This document shows positions 16,138 through 24,763 of a stretch of 64,000 nucleotides of DNA, in pieces. Origin of the DNA: Flectobacillus longus (GTDB taxonomy: Bacteria > Bacteroidota > Bacteroidia > Cytophagales > Spirosomataceae); contig NZ_JASHIC010000023.1 in assembly GCF_030056705.1 (NCBI RefSeq), forward strand, positions 86,463 to 150,462. The letters are read 5' to 3'. The position numbers and the translations under genes are program-made. The notes under the pieces are model-generated. The model was given only the letters and a program-made list of their open reading frames with translations. It was not told the DNA's origin and ran no database searches. How positions within the stretch are numbered: position 1 is the stretch's first letter; the number at the start of each line of letters is the position of its first letter.

Positions 16138-18711
16138 ATGTTACATACAACTATCGGAAATGTGGGTCATTTGTGTATTATTATCTCGTTTGTGACGTCG
16201 GTAATATCTGCATTTGGCTATTTCAAATCACTTCAAATTAAAAACCTCGAAGAACAAGAGTCTTGGAAGAAATTTTCTCGCTATTCTTTTTACCTGCATG
16301 GTCTTTCGATTGTAGGAGTAATTGTGGCGCTTTATTCCATTATTTATAACCACTATTTCGAGTATCAATATGCTTGGTCACACTCGTCGATTGCACTTCC
16401 TGTATATTATATTGTGTCATGTTTTTGGGAAGGTCAAGAGGGTAGTTTCTTATTGTGGATTTTCTGGCATGCGCTTTTGGGCTTGATTCTTATCAAAACC
16501 AATCGCAAATGGGAAGCTCCTTTGATGGTAGTTTTTGCTACTGTTCAAGCTTTTCTTTGTTCGATGATTTTGGGGATAGTATTACCACTTATTGACTTCA
16601 AAATTGGTTCGTCACCATTCTTGTTAATGCGTGAGGCTATGCCTGATTTACCAGTTTGGAAAATGAACCCCAACTTTGTTCCAGAAGATGGACGTGGCTT
16701 GAACCCATTGCTTCAAAACTATTGGATGGTAATTCACCCGCCGACCTTATTCTTAGGCTTTGCTACAACCTTGATTCCATTTGCTTATGCGATTGCTGGT
16801 TTGTGGCGTGGAGAGTACAAAGAATGGATTCGTCCTGCTTTGCCTTGGTCGTTATTTTCGGCGGCAGTACTTGGCATAGGCATTATCATGGGAGCTTATT
16901 GGGCTTATGAAACGCTCAACTTTGGTGGATATTGGAACTGGGATCCTGTTGAAAATGCTTCTTTTGTTCCGTGGTTAGTATTGGTTGCTGCAATTCACTG
17001 TATGATTATTTACAAAACCAATGAGTCGGCGTTGCGCATCTCATTCATTTTGGTAATTACCTCCTTTATTTTGGTTTTATACTCTACTTTCTTGAACCGT
17101 AGTGGTGTGTTAGGCGAGGCATCGGTTCACTCATTTACTGATTTGGGTCTTTCGGGACAGTTATTGTTATATCTTTTATTCTTCTTAGTAGGGGCAGTAG
17201 GTTTGTTGATTTATCGTTGGAAAAACATCCCAACAGAAGAACAAGAAGCTTCGGTATATAGTCGTGAATTCTGGATATTTATTGGCGCTACAGCTTTGTG
17301 TTTGTCGTCTTTCCAAATTATTGCGGCAACGTCTTTGCCAGTATATAACAAAATTGTGGAGGCATTGGGCTTTGTGTCTAAACTAGCACCACCTGCCAAT
17401 GCACCTACTTATTATTCAAAATTCCAGTTGTGGTTTGCCGCCGCAGTAGCTATTCTGACTGGTACTGGACAATTTTTTTGGTGGAAAAAAATCAAAAAAG
17501 AAAACGTATCTCAGCACTTCTTAACACCTGCTTTGGTGTCTTTGATTTTGACTTCTTTAGGTATTTTAGCAACGACCAAATTAGAGTTGGGAGATTTTTT
17601 CAGTAACCCAACCTATATCGCTTTACTTTTTGCGTGTATCTATGCTTTTGTCACCAACGGAACAATTTTATTTAATATCGCTCGTGGCAACTACAAGTTA
17701 TCAGGTGGTGCTGTAACGCATATTGGTTTTGCGATGATGCTATTCGGTATTTTGTATTCGTCGGGTTATTCTAAAGTAGTTTCGATTAATACATCGGGTT
17801 TTGCTATTTCGAATAAAGATGAAGCTTTTACCAAAAACAACGATAAAGAAAATAAAGAAAACGTAGTATTGTGGCTGAATACGCCTTTAGAAATGGGCAA
17901 GTACACGCTTACTTACAAAGGGGTACGAGTAGAAGGTCGTGAGTTACCAGAGTATGTTCGTCCTGAGCTGGTAGACTTAATCGAAAATGATTTTCATGCA
18001 GTAGCCTTGCAGGACATCGAGCAACAAGGTAAAAAGTATTATGCCAAAGGCGATACTTTGCCAGTTTTTCCAGAAAATAAATATTACGAAATAGATTTCC
18101 GTGATAAAGATGGTAAAGTGACAACGTTGTATCCTCGTGCTCAAATCAACAAGAAAATGGGGAATGCTTTCTCGCCAGACTTGAAACACTCTGCATTGGG
18201 CGACCTTTATACTTATGTGGCTTTGGCGCCAAACTTGGATGAGAAGGAGTGGAGCAAAACGGAGAAATTCACGGTTGCGGTAAAAGATACCTTTTTCTTG
18301 AATGACTATGTGGCTGTATTGGACGAAGTAAAACGTGTAACAGAATTCGAAGGAAAACCTCTTGGACCACAAGATGCAGCTGTTCAGGCACGTATTTTGA
18401 TTTCAGGAAAAGAGGCTATTCCACATGAAATAAAGCCAGTTTTTGTGATTCGTGATGGTATGGTAGCTATGCCGCCAGTGGAAAATGCGGAGGCTGGTGT
18501 ACGAGCAAGATTTGTGAGTGTAGATCCTCAGACAGGTAAATTTACCTTTGATATTAATACAACCCAAAGAGATTTTATCATTTTGAAAGCCATCGAAAAA
18601 CCTTTGGTAAATATCTTGTGGATAGGTACAATTATCTTATCAATCGGTTTCGTGATGGCAACAATCCGCCGTTATCGTGAATTTAAACTGATGCGAGACA
18701 AAGGATTTTAA
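16138..18711 (+). CDS. ccmF: Cytochrome c heme lyase CcmF
   Basis: 857 residues and many membrane helices. The heme-binding WWD-type motif is GGYWNWDPVENASFVPWLV, flanked by conserved histidines (WMVIHPPTLFLGF before it, EASVHSF after it). A large periplasmic domain (about 560-820) precedes the last helix, WIGTIILSIGFVMATIRRY. CcmF receives heme from CcmE and ligates it to CxxCH apocytochromes. It is longer than the roughly 650 residues of E. coli CcmF owing to the C-terminal soluble region, as in other Bacteroidota CcsA/CcmF proteins. Confidence 0.95.
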   Translation: MLHTTIGNVGHLCIIISFVTSVISAFGYFKSLQIKNLEEQESWKKFSRYSFYLHGLSIVGVIVALYSIIYNHYFEYQYAWSHSSIALPVYYIVSCFWEGQEGSFLLWIFWHALLGLILIKTNRKWEAPLMVVFATVQAFLCSMILGIVLPLIDFKIGSSPFLLMREAMPDLPVWKMNPNFVPEDGRGLNPLLQNYWMVIHPPTLFLGFATTLIPFAYAIAGLWRGEYKEWIRPALPWSLFSAAVLGIGIIMGAYWAYETLNFGGYWNWDPVENASFVPWLVLVAAIHCMIIYKTNESALRISFILVITSFILVLYSTFLNRSGVLGEASVHSFTDLGLSGQLLLYLLFFLVGAVGLLIYRWKNIPTEEQEASVYSREFWIFIGATALCLSSFQIIAATSLPVYNKIVEALGFVSKLAPPANAPTYYSKFQLWFAAAVAILTGTGQFFWWKKIKKENVSQHFLTPALVSLILTSLGILATTKLELGDFFSNPTYIALLFACIYAFVTNGTILFNIARGNYKLSGGAVTHIGFAMMLFGILYSSGYSKVVSINTSGFAISNKDEAFTKNNDKENKENVVLWLNTPLEMGKYTLTYKGVRVEGRELPEYVRPELVDLIENDFHAVALQDIEQQGKKYYAKGDTLPVFPENKYYEIDFRDKDGKVTTLYPRAQINKKMGNAFSPDLKHSALGDLYTYVALAPNLDEKEWSKTEKFTVAVKDTFFLNDYVAVLDEVKRVTEFEGKPLGPQDAAVQARILISGKEAIPHEIKPVFVIRDGMVAMPPVENAEAGVRARFVSVDPQTGKFTFDINTTQRDFIILKAIEKPLVNILWIGTIILSIGFVMATIRRYREFKLMRDKGF

Positions 18712-18725
18712 TTAAGCACAAACTC

Positions 18726-19013
18726 ATGAGCAGAAAAGAAATATTATTGCTGTCAGCAGCTTTAGGCTTTTTGATAATTTGGGTTCTTGACCTTCGTGCA
18801 GGAACTCCGCCAGAGGTAAATACTTTTTGGACAAAGATTTTTTACCATTATAGCTGGCTGATGATGTCTGTAGGTTGTTTGTTTTACTTTCAGTACTCCA
18901 AACAAATACGTTTGAAAAAGGAAGAACAATCCAATAAAAGCGATAAGAAAGAGCCTGTTGGAGACCTCAAAAAGTCGCAACGTCAGGCTTTGTTAAAAGG
19001 TAAGAAAAAGTAA
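18726..19013 (+). CDS. Small membrane protein at the end of the ccm operon
   Basis: 95 residues starting 14 bases after ccmF, so surely co-transcribed. Two hydrophobic helices (about 5-22 and 36-55, KIFYHYSWLMMSVGCLFYF) are followed by a strongly basic tail rich in Lys. No family recognised. Position suggests a role in cytochrome c maturation or assembly, possibly standing in for a missing small Ccm factor, but this is only inferred from the operon. Confidence 0.7.
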   Translation: MSRKEILLLSAALGFLIIWVLDLRAGTPPEVNTFWTKIFYHYSWLMMSVGCLFYFQYSKQIRLKKEEQSNKSDKKEPVGDLKKSQRQALLKGKKK

Positions 19014-19020
19014 AATTCAG

Positions 19021-19127
19021 CTGTTGGGCTTAGTATTTAAACATTAAGATTTTGTAAAAAAGCCCACAGATGTCAAATTTTTAGGGAGAGCGGTTTGATA
19101 AATCGCTCTTTCTTTTTGAAATTTGAC
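19021..19127 (+). terminator. Tandem hairpins ending the ccm operon
   Basis: First hairpin: CTGTTGGGCTT (19021-19031) with AAGCCCACAG (19060-19069). Second: outer stem GTCAAATTT (19072-19080) / AAATTTGAC (19119-19127) enclosing AGAGCG (19087-19092) / CGCTCT (19104-19109) followed by TTTCTTTTT. The inner hairpin with its T-rich tail is the likely terminator. Confidence 0.6.
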
Positions 19128-19298
19128 CAAAAATATGCAATTTGATGTTTAGAGAATGTGAGTTTTTCTAAACCATACCTTCGTATTGTGTTGTTAATAA
19201 AAACACAAACGTTTGTCTAACTCGCAGATATAGATGTATTTAACTAATCCAGCTTCCGACATCTATGTCTTCTAATTCAAAATTGAAACCAACCCCAA

Positions 19299-20606
19299 AT
19301 GGACTCCCAACAAGCAATAGGTGTTATATTATCAATGGTTTTTTCAGCATTCTTTTCAGGTGTTGAAATGGCATTTGTTTCGGCTAACAAGTTATATTTT
19401 GAGCTACAAGCCAAACAAGGTGTAATCACTGGACAAATTATTTCAAGATTTATCAAAAATCCTTCTAAGTTTATCGGTACCCTACTTATTGGCAATACGT
19501 TGTCGTTGGTAGCTTATGGTATTTTTATGGAAGGTTACCTGCATCATCAGATTGAGCACTATTTTCCCGTTTTTGGTACAGGGCTTGTACCTGGACTTAT
19601 CGCTTCAATCTTAGGAACTGTTATTATTTTGGGTACTTCTGAGTTTACACCCAAAAGTGTGTTTTTACTCAATCCAGATGGCTTTTTGGAGGTTTTATCT
19701 ATTCCAATCTGGATTATTTATACGCTCATGTATCCTTTGGTTTGGGCAATTGTAGGCCTTTCAAGTTGGTTTATCAAAAATGTACTTCGCTTAGAATATT
19801 CGGAGGAAAAGCCTGCTTTTGGCTTGACGGACTTGAACCATTACATGCAAAATCTTAATCGCAAAATTTCGACAGAAGAAGAAGCAGAAGTAGATACCAA
19901 AATCTTTAATAATGCCTTAGAATTTAAGCAAGTAAAGGTGAGAGATTGTATGATTCCTCGTACTGAGATTGTAGCCATAGACTTCGAAGATGGTATAGAA
20001 GAGCTAAAGAAAACTTTTGTGGAAAGTGGTCACTCAAAGGTATTGGTTTATAAAGATACCCTCGAAGATGTTGTTGGTTATTGTCATTCAGTGGCTTTGT
20101 TCAAGAAACCTAAAGATATTCAAAGTATTCTGAAGCCTATCTTAATTGTACCAGAGGCAATGCCTGCCAAAGATTTAATGCTCCGTTTTTCTAAAGAACG
20201 CAAATCTTTAGCCTTAATCGTAGACGAATTTGGAAGTACTTCGGGTTTGGTAAGTATGGAAGACGTAATGGAACAAATTTTTGGAGATATTGAGGACGAA
20301 TATGATGATAACGAAGATTTGATAGAGAAGCGATTAGAAGATAAAGTTTATCTATTATCAGCTCGTTTAGAAATCGACTATCTCAACGAAAAATACGAGT
20401 GGAATCTCCCAGAAGGCGATTACGATACCTTAGGAGGTATGATTATCAGTATTAATGAAGATATTCCAGAAGTAAACGAAACGATTATTGCTCATCCGTT
20501 CAATTTTCAAATTATCTCCATGATGGATGCCCGCATCGATACCGTGAAATTGACCATTATTGGAGAAATTGAGCGAAAAACAGAAAGCTTTTCGATGAAA
20601 CATTAA
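19299..20606 (+). CDS. CNNM/CorC-type hemolysin family membrane transporter
   Basis: 435 residues with the standard order: DUF21/CNNM membrane domain (about 1-185; SAFFSGVEMAFVSANKLYFEL opening), a CBS-domain pair (about 205-325; MIPRTEIVAIDFEDG and VDEFGSTSGLVSMEDVMEQIFGDIEDE) and a C-terminal CorC_HlyC domain (about 340-425; YDTLGGMI). Such proteins are linked to Mg2+ or Co2+ export, with CBS domains sensing adenine nucleotides and Mg2+. The name hemolysin is historical. GldE is a related Bacteroidota protein, but nothing here shows a gliding role. Stands alone. Confidence 0.9.
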   Translation: MDSQQAIGVILSMVFSAFFSGVEMAFVSANKLYFELQAKQGVITGQIISRFIKNPSKFIGTLLIGNTLSLVAYGIFMEGYLHHQIEHYFPVFGTGLVPGLIASILGTVIILGTSEFTPKSVFLLNPDGFLEVLSIPIWIIYTLMYPLVWAIVGLSSWFIKNVLRLEYSEEKPAFGLTDLNHYMQNLNRKISTEEEAEVDTKIFNNALEFKQVKVRDCMIPRTEIVAIDFEDGIEELKKTFVESGHSKVLVYKDTLEDVVGYCHSVALFKKPKDIQSILKPILIVPEAMPAKDLMLRFSKERKSLALIVDEFGSTSGLVSMEDVMEQIFGDIEDEYDDNEDLIEKRLEDKVYLLSARLEIDYLNEKYEWNLPEGDYDTLGGMIISINEDIPEVNETIIAHPFNFQIISMMDARIDTVKLTIIGEIERKTESFSMKH

Positions 20607-20678
20607 GGTTGAGTGGAGAGTTTTAAAAATTTACATATTGTAATTCGCAATTCTGCATTAATATTTAATAGACAAAAG

Positions 20679-20713
20679 AAAAGGGATAGTAAGCATCGGC
20701 TACTATCCCTTTT
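20679..20713. terminator. Bidirectional terminator
   Basis: Arms 20679-20691 and 20701-20713 pair perfectly (AAAAGGGATAGTA with its complement) around a 9-base loop between the convergent CNNM and menF genes. Confidence 0.88.
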
Positions 20714-20737
20714 CCTTTGTCTATGATGAAAAACATT

Positions 20738-21982
20738 TTATAAAATAACCCTCAAAAGCGTTTGGCTTTTCATTTCCGTCTCATACCATTCTTTTACTGG
20801 ATTTGAATCCTCGGTAATACCACCACCTGCAAAAAGTGTAGCTTGGTTTCCTTGAATTTTCATCGTGCGTAGGTTGACAAACAAATGGCTTTCGTCATGA
20901 ATGTTTACAGGTCCTAGAAAACCACTGTAATATTCTCTGGAATGCAATTCATTTTCGGCAATATAGCGTAAGGCTGGCTCTTTGGGCATACCACATACGG
21001 CTGAGGTTGGGTGCAAAAGGTCTATCATAACAGTGCCCAATTGCGGAAAATTTACCTCATGGGTATTGACACTATAATCGGAGCGAAGGTGCATCAAATT
21101 ACCTGCCTGAACAGTTTTGGGGCCTACTTCGTAATATTCACGAAGACGAATTTTTTTGAAGCATTCAATGATATATCTACTTACAAAAGCTTGCTCTTCG
21201 ATTTCTTTAGATGCCCAACGAATTTCGGCAGGATGATATTTTTCTCCATTTGTACCAATCGCCGATTGTGTACCAGCCAAAGACATGGTTCTAAAAATAC
21301 CCTCTTTGTCCATGCTAATAAGCGTTTCGGGAGTTGCGCCAAGCCATAAAGCCTTTTCCTGTGGTAAATACACCAACGACACAAAGGCATTTGGATATGC
21401 CACACAAAGCTTGTTGAATGCATCAACAACCTCAAAGTTTTCGGGCAAAGTAATTTGCTTTGTTCTCGAAAGTACTACTTTTTGCATATCACCACGCTGA
21501 ATAGCATCTATCGCATCAGACACCATTTCGGCATAAGTAATTTCATTGTAAAGCGATGATTCGGTAGGCGACTCAAAGTTTTTGGTATAGTTTACGGTAA
21601 AACTAGCTGATGAAATGGGAGTGTCCTCATGTTGTTCGTCGTAGGTGAGTTGAACTTTTCTGAAAAACTCTTGGGCTTGTTCCGAATTAGGTTGAATATT
21701 GTTTTCTACCAATTGGTTATCTTGGTCGAAATGATAATATAAATCTCCTTTCAAAAACAGTGATTCGCCAATAAAAGGACTCATTGCAAAGCCTGAAGGA
21801 AGCTCCTCTAAATCGATTTTTGCTTGGCTTGCGCGCCCTGATAAATCTATAAGTAATTGTTTTTCAGTGGATTTGGGTAATCTCCAAAGAGCAACGGGTA
21901 GCCCTTCTGAAATAGCAGTTTTCCAGAAAAATTCTAGTTGTGGCACTTGCGTCGAAATATGAGTTTCCGAAGTTGGAGTCAT
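20738..21982 (-). CDS. menF: Isochorismate synthase
   Basis: 414 residues of the chorismate-binding family. Typical motifs: KVVLSRTKQI, LGATPETLI, MSLAGTQ, the SKEIEEQAFV segment, HPTSAVCGMPKEPAL, EYYSGFLGPV and VNLRTMKI, with a glycine-rich AGGGITEDSNPVKEW end and Mg2+-binding acidic residues. It converts chorismate to isochorismate, the entry to menaquinone (or siderophore) synthesis. A MenI-type thioesterase gene 166 bases upstream on the same strand points to menaquinone. The absence of nearby 2,3-DHB genes argues against a siderophore role. Confidence 0.9.
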   Translation of the reverse strand: MTPTSETHISTQVPQLEFFWKTAISEGLPVALWRLPKSTEKQLLIDLSGRASQAKIDLEELPSGFAMSPFIGESLFLKGDLYYHFDQDNQLVENNIQPNSEQAQEFFRKVQLTYDEQHEDTPISSASFTVNYTKNFESPTESSLYNEITYAEMVSDAIDAIQRGDMQKVVLSRTKQITLPENFEVVDAFNKLCVAYPNAFVSLVYLPQEKALWLGATPETLISMDKEGIFRTMSLAGTQSAIGTNGEKYHPAEIRWASKEIEEQAFVSRYIIECFKKIRLREYYEVGPKTVQAGNLMHLRSDYSVNTHEVNFPQLGTVMIDLLHPTSAVCGMPKEPALRYIAENELHSREYYSGFLGPVNIHDESHLFVNLRTMKIQGNQATLFAGGGITEDSNPVKEWYETEMKSQTLLRVIL

Positions 21983-22148
21983 ATTTTTGAAATGTTTATA
22001 TACGTCTGAAAGATATGTTAACTGTTTGTTTATTAGATAGTTGAGTAAAATTAATCCTTAGGATATTTTTACATTTTCAAATATAACAAAATTTAGAAAT
22101 TACTTGTTTCAAAAAAATAGAAAAATCCACAAACCTATTTGCTATTAC

Positions 22149-22571
22149 TTATTTAATATCAATCACCATGGTTGTTAATCGGCTTACACAAATTAAGTCA
22201 CCAGCCTCGTTGGTAATTTGGGTTTCCCATACTTGGATATTTCTTCCGATTTTGATAGGCTTACATTTACCATATACAAAACCTGATTTGGCAGACTTGA
22301 GGTGATTTGCATTTATTTCGACGCCAACTGCTGTTTGCTTGGAAGGGTCAGGCAGGCTCAGGAAAGAAGCTATACTTCCCATTGATTCGGCTAGTACTAC
22401 CGAAGCACCTCCATGTAGAAGTCCCATAGGTTGTTTGGTACGATGATCAACGGGCATTTTGGCGACAAGATAATCGGAAGTAAGTTCTACAAATTCGATT
22501 CCCAAATGGTCGAGCATATTGTTTTGTCCCATGGCATTTAATTGCTCAAGGCTGTAAGAAGTATTAAACAT
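22149..22571 (-). CDS. menI: 1,4-dihydroxy-2-naphthoyl-CoA hydrolase (hotdog thioesterase)
   Basis: 140 residues, single hotdog fold. It resembles E. coli MenI/YdiI along its whole length: LEQLNAMGQNNM, PVDHRTKQPMGLLHGGASVVLAESMGS, GVEINANHLKSAKSG and SRLTTMV. The Glu in LAESMG is the expected catalytic residue. It hydrolyses DHNA-CoA to DHNA before prenylation by MenA. It precedes the isochorismate synthase gene on the same strand, which supports the pathway. Broad-range PaaI-like thioesterases are the alternative. Confidence 0.85.
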   Translation of the reverse strand: MFNTSYSLEQLNAMGQNNMLDHLGIEFVELTSDYLVAKMPVDHRTKQPMGLLHGGASVVLAESMGSIASFLSLPDPSKQTAVGVEINANHLKSAKSGFVYGKCKPIKIGRNIQVWETQITNEAGDLICVSRLTTMVIDIK

Positions 22572-22770
22572 AGTGAAGTGAATTAAATTTTTCTAAAGAT
22601 AAAAAACCTTAGAGGTTTGACCTATTTTTCATTCATTGGATTAACCAAAACTGTCAAATAACCATTATTAAGATAGCTGGCTATATTATCATTTTTTTAA
22701 CAAAATCTTACTTTTCTGTCAAAAATCATCTCTTTTTTAGTCATGAGATAGCATAATCACCTAAAAAATG

Positions 22771-22778
22771 TATTTTTG
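22771..22778 (+). promoter_or_regulatory. -7 element of the histidine phosphatase gene
   Basis: TATTTTTG, a full match to TAnnTTTG, 46 bases upstream of the start codon; no clear -33 box. Confidence 0.42.
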
Positions 22779-22824
22779 TGACAATTTTTCATAGCTCTAT
22801 ATTACTCCATATCAAATAAATAGC

Positions 22825-23475
22825 ATGTCTAATACCCAAAGCAATATTCCTACTAAAAAAACAATTTACCTGATACGTCATGGTGAGACTGACTTCAATC
22901 GCCAAGGTATCGTACAGGGAAGTGGCGTAGATTCGGACTTGAATGAGCTTGGACGTGCGCAAGCAGAGGCGTTTTTCCAAAGCTATCAAAACATCAATTT
23001 TGACAAAGTATATACATCTGCTCTTAAAAGAACTCATCAATCTGTTCATAAATTTATAGAATCTGGTATTCCTTGGGAACAACATTCAGGATTAAATGAA
23101 ATAAGTTGGGGTATCAGAGAAGGACGTGTACCAAATGACATAGATAACGAATATTATAAAGTTCTTATCGATAGTTGGGTTACAGGAGGTGTCGATATGG
23201 CAGCAGAAGGTGGCGAAAGCCCTTTACAAGTATTAGAAAGACAAAGGCCTGCTATTGAAACAATTTTGTCTCGCCCACATGAAGAAACTGTTTTGGTTGC
23301 CATGCACGGTCGTGCCATGAGAATTATCCTGACGATGTTGCTCGATAAGCCTCTACATGAGATGGATACATTTGAGCACTCAAATTTGTGCCTATACAAG
23401 TTGATTTACGATTACGAAACCCAATCATTCTTTGCCGAACTCGAATGCGATACTACGCACTTGTTTGGTCTATAG
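22825..23475 (+). CDS. Histidine phosphatase family protein
   Basis: 216 residues of the phosphoglycerate mutase-like branch 1 fold. The catalytic motif is LIRHGETDFN (nucleophile His19), with a second arginine in ALKRTHQS, the acid GLNEISWG and a second histidine in VAMHGRAMRII. Cofactor-dependent mutases have longer insertions; this size fits a phosphatase such as GpmB/CobC-like enzymes, but substrate is not readable. Single gene with its own promoter, ending in the first of two near-identical terminators. Confidence 0.88.
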   Translation: MSNTQSNIPTKKTIYLIRHGETDFNRQGIVQGSGVDSDLNELGRAQAEAFFQSYQNINFDKVYTSALKRTHQSVHKFIESGIPWEQHSGLNEISWGIREGRVPNDIDNEYYKVLIDSWVTGGVDMAAEGGESPLQVLERQRPAIETILSRPHEETVLVAMHGRAMRIILTMLLDKPLHEMDTFEHSNLCLYKLIYDYETQSFFAELECDTTHLFGL

Positions 23476-23495
23476 TTTTGAGAAGTCTATATGTT

Positions 23496-23527
23496 AAGAA
23501 GCCCATGGCAATGGGCTTCTTTTTTTA
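23496..23527 (+). terminator. Intrinsic terminator, left of twin pair
   Basis: AAGAAGCCCAT (23496-23506), loop GGCA, ATGGGCTTCTT (23511-23521), then more T. Its stem is the same as that of the terminator after the next gene (24433-24461). Confidence 0.9.
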
Positions 23528-23602
23528 TTAATAATCACACAAAGAACGATTTATTTTACTAGTGAAAAATCTGTAAATTGCTGTAAACTATATTTCATCA
23601 AG

Positions 23603-24415
23603 ATGTCAAGATTTATTAATCCATATACCGACTTTGGTTTTAAAAAGCTTTTTGGCGAAGAAGCTAACAAAGAGTTGTTGATTGATTTTCTGAATCAATT
23701 GTTGCCACCTCGGCACCAGATTACGGAATTAGATTTTCGTAATGTAGAGAGCTTTGCAGAACTCTCGCATGAGCGAAAGGCAATTTTTGACATACATTGC
23801 CAAACTCAAAGTGGAGAGCGAATTATTGTGGAGATGCAAAAGGCAAAGGTTAATTACTTCAAAGACCGTTCTCTTTTCTATTCAACTTTTCCCATAAGAG
23901 AACAATCTAAACGTGGAGAATGGGATTTTAGATTAAATCCTATTTATATGATTGCTATTTTGGATTTTCAATATGATGAAAAAGAAGAGAAGCAAAAGTT
24001 TTTGAGAAGTATAAAGTTGAAAGACCAAGACGGGGAGATATTTTACGATAAGCTTAACTTTAAGTTTTTACAAATGCCTCTTTTTGATAAGCAAGAAAAC
24101 GAATTAGAGAGTCATTTTGACAAGTGGATTTACTTCTTGAAAAAGTTAGAAAGCTTTGATGAAATACCAACTATATTGAAAGAACCTATTTTCGAAAAAG
24201 CTTTTGGCGTTGCAGAAATTGCCAATATGACTTCGGAGCAGTACGCCGAATATCAAGAAAGTTTGCTTACCTACATTGAGGTCAAAGAGGTAGTCAAAAC
24301 AGCTAAAGATGATGGAAAAAGAGAGGTGGCAAGTGAATTAAAAAAACTTGGAGTAGCCTTGGAAATTATAGCACAATCCACAGGGTTATCAATACAGGAA
24401 ATTTTATCGCTTTAG
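23603..24415 (+). CDS. Rpn-family PD-(D/E)XK nuclease / putative transposase
   Basis: 270 residues. N-terminus NPYTDFGFKKLFGEEANKELLIDFLNQLL and the nuclease core IFDIHCQTQSGERIIVEMQK (Asp63, Glu77, Gln79 of the PD-(D/E)XK site) identify the PF12784/Rpn group of recombination-promoting nucleases. These genes move between genomes and some promote RecA-independent recombination or phage defence; they are not DDE transposases. The C-terminal region is helical and variable (VKTAKDDGKREVASELKKLG), as usual. The gene is enclosed by two terminators with the same stem, consistent with insertion as a cassette. Confidence 0.88.
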   Translation: MSRFINPYTDFGFKKLFGEEANKELLIDFLNQLLPPRHQITELDFRNVESFAELSHERKAIFDIHCQTQSGERIIVEMQKAKVNYFKDRSLFYSTFPIREQSKRGEWDFRLNPIYMIAILDFQYDEKEEKQKFLRSIKLKDQDGEIFYDKLNFKFLQMPLFDKQENELESHFDKWIYFLKKLESFDEIPTILKEPIFEKAFGVAEIANMTSEQYAEYQESLLTYIEVKEVVKTAKDDGKREVASELKKLGVALEIIAQSTGLSIQEILSL

Positions 24416-24432
24416 GAACAAATAGAATGACT

Positions 24433-24461
24433 GAAGCCCATCGCCATGGGCTTCTTTTTTT
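24433..24461 (+). terminator. Intrinsic terminator, right of twin pair
   Basis: GAAGCCCAT (24433-24441), loop CGCC, ATGGGCTTC (24446-24454), T run. Stem identical to that at 23496-23521; only the loop differs. Confidence 0.9.
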
Positions 24462-24763
24462 GTGCCTGATTATGGGAGGCAACTATTGAAAAATGTATTT
24501 ACTAATATTTTTCTACCCTAAATCCAAACCTTTTATCATCTCCTGATGCCATTCAATGATTTTGTGGGATAAATGTGCTTATTTTAACTGTAATTTTAAA
24601 AGAATCCTCCTGAGTAAAGTAGGTATGAGTTATTATCCCCAATATACAATTGAAGGTATTAAAAACTTGTAGCCAACTCGTGTAAGAATGATTCAAAAAC
24701 AATCTTTTGCTTGGCGACTCAAGCATAAACTTTTATCAATACAGACGAATTAGAATAGAAATA
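24462..24763. other. Gene-free stretch before the sensor kinase gene
   Basis: About 300 bases in which I see no gene, repeat or strong hairpin. A frame open from 24707 leads into the kinase gene, but its first residues look unlike a protein start. It probably holds the kinase promoter. Confidence 0.5.

Noticed and set aside
23603..24415. Insertion sequence with DDE transposase
   Set aside because: The product has a PD-(D/E)XK nuclease core; no terminal inverted repeats other than the twin terminators were seen.
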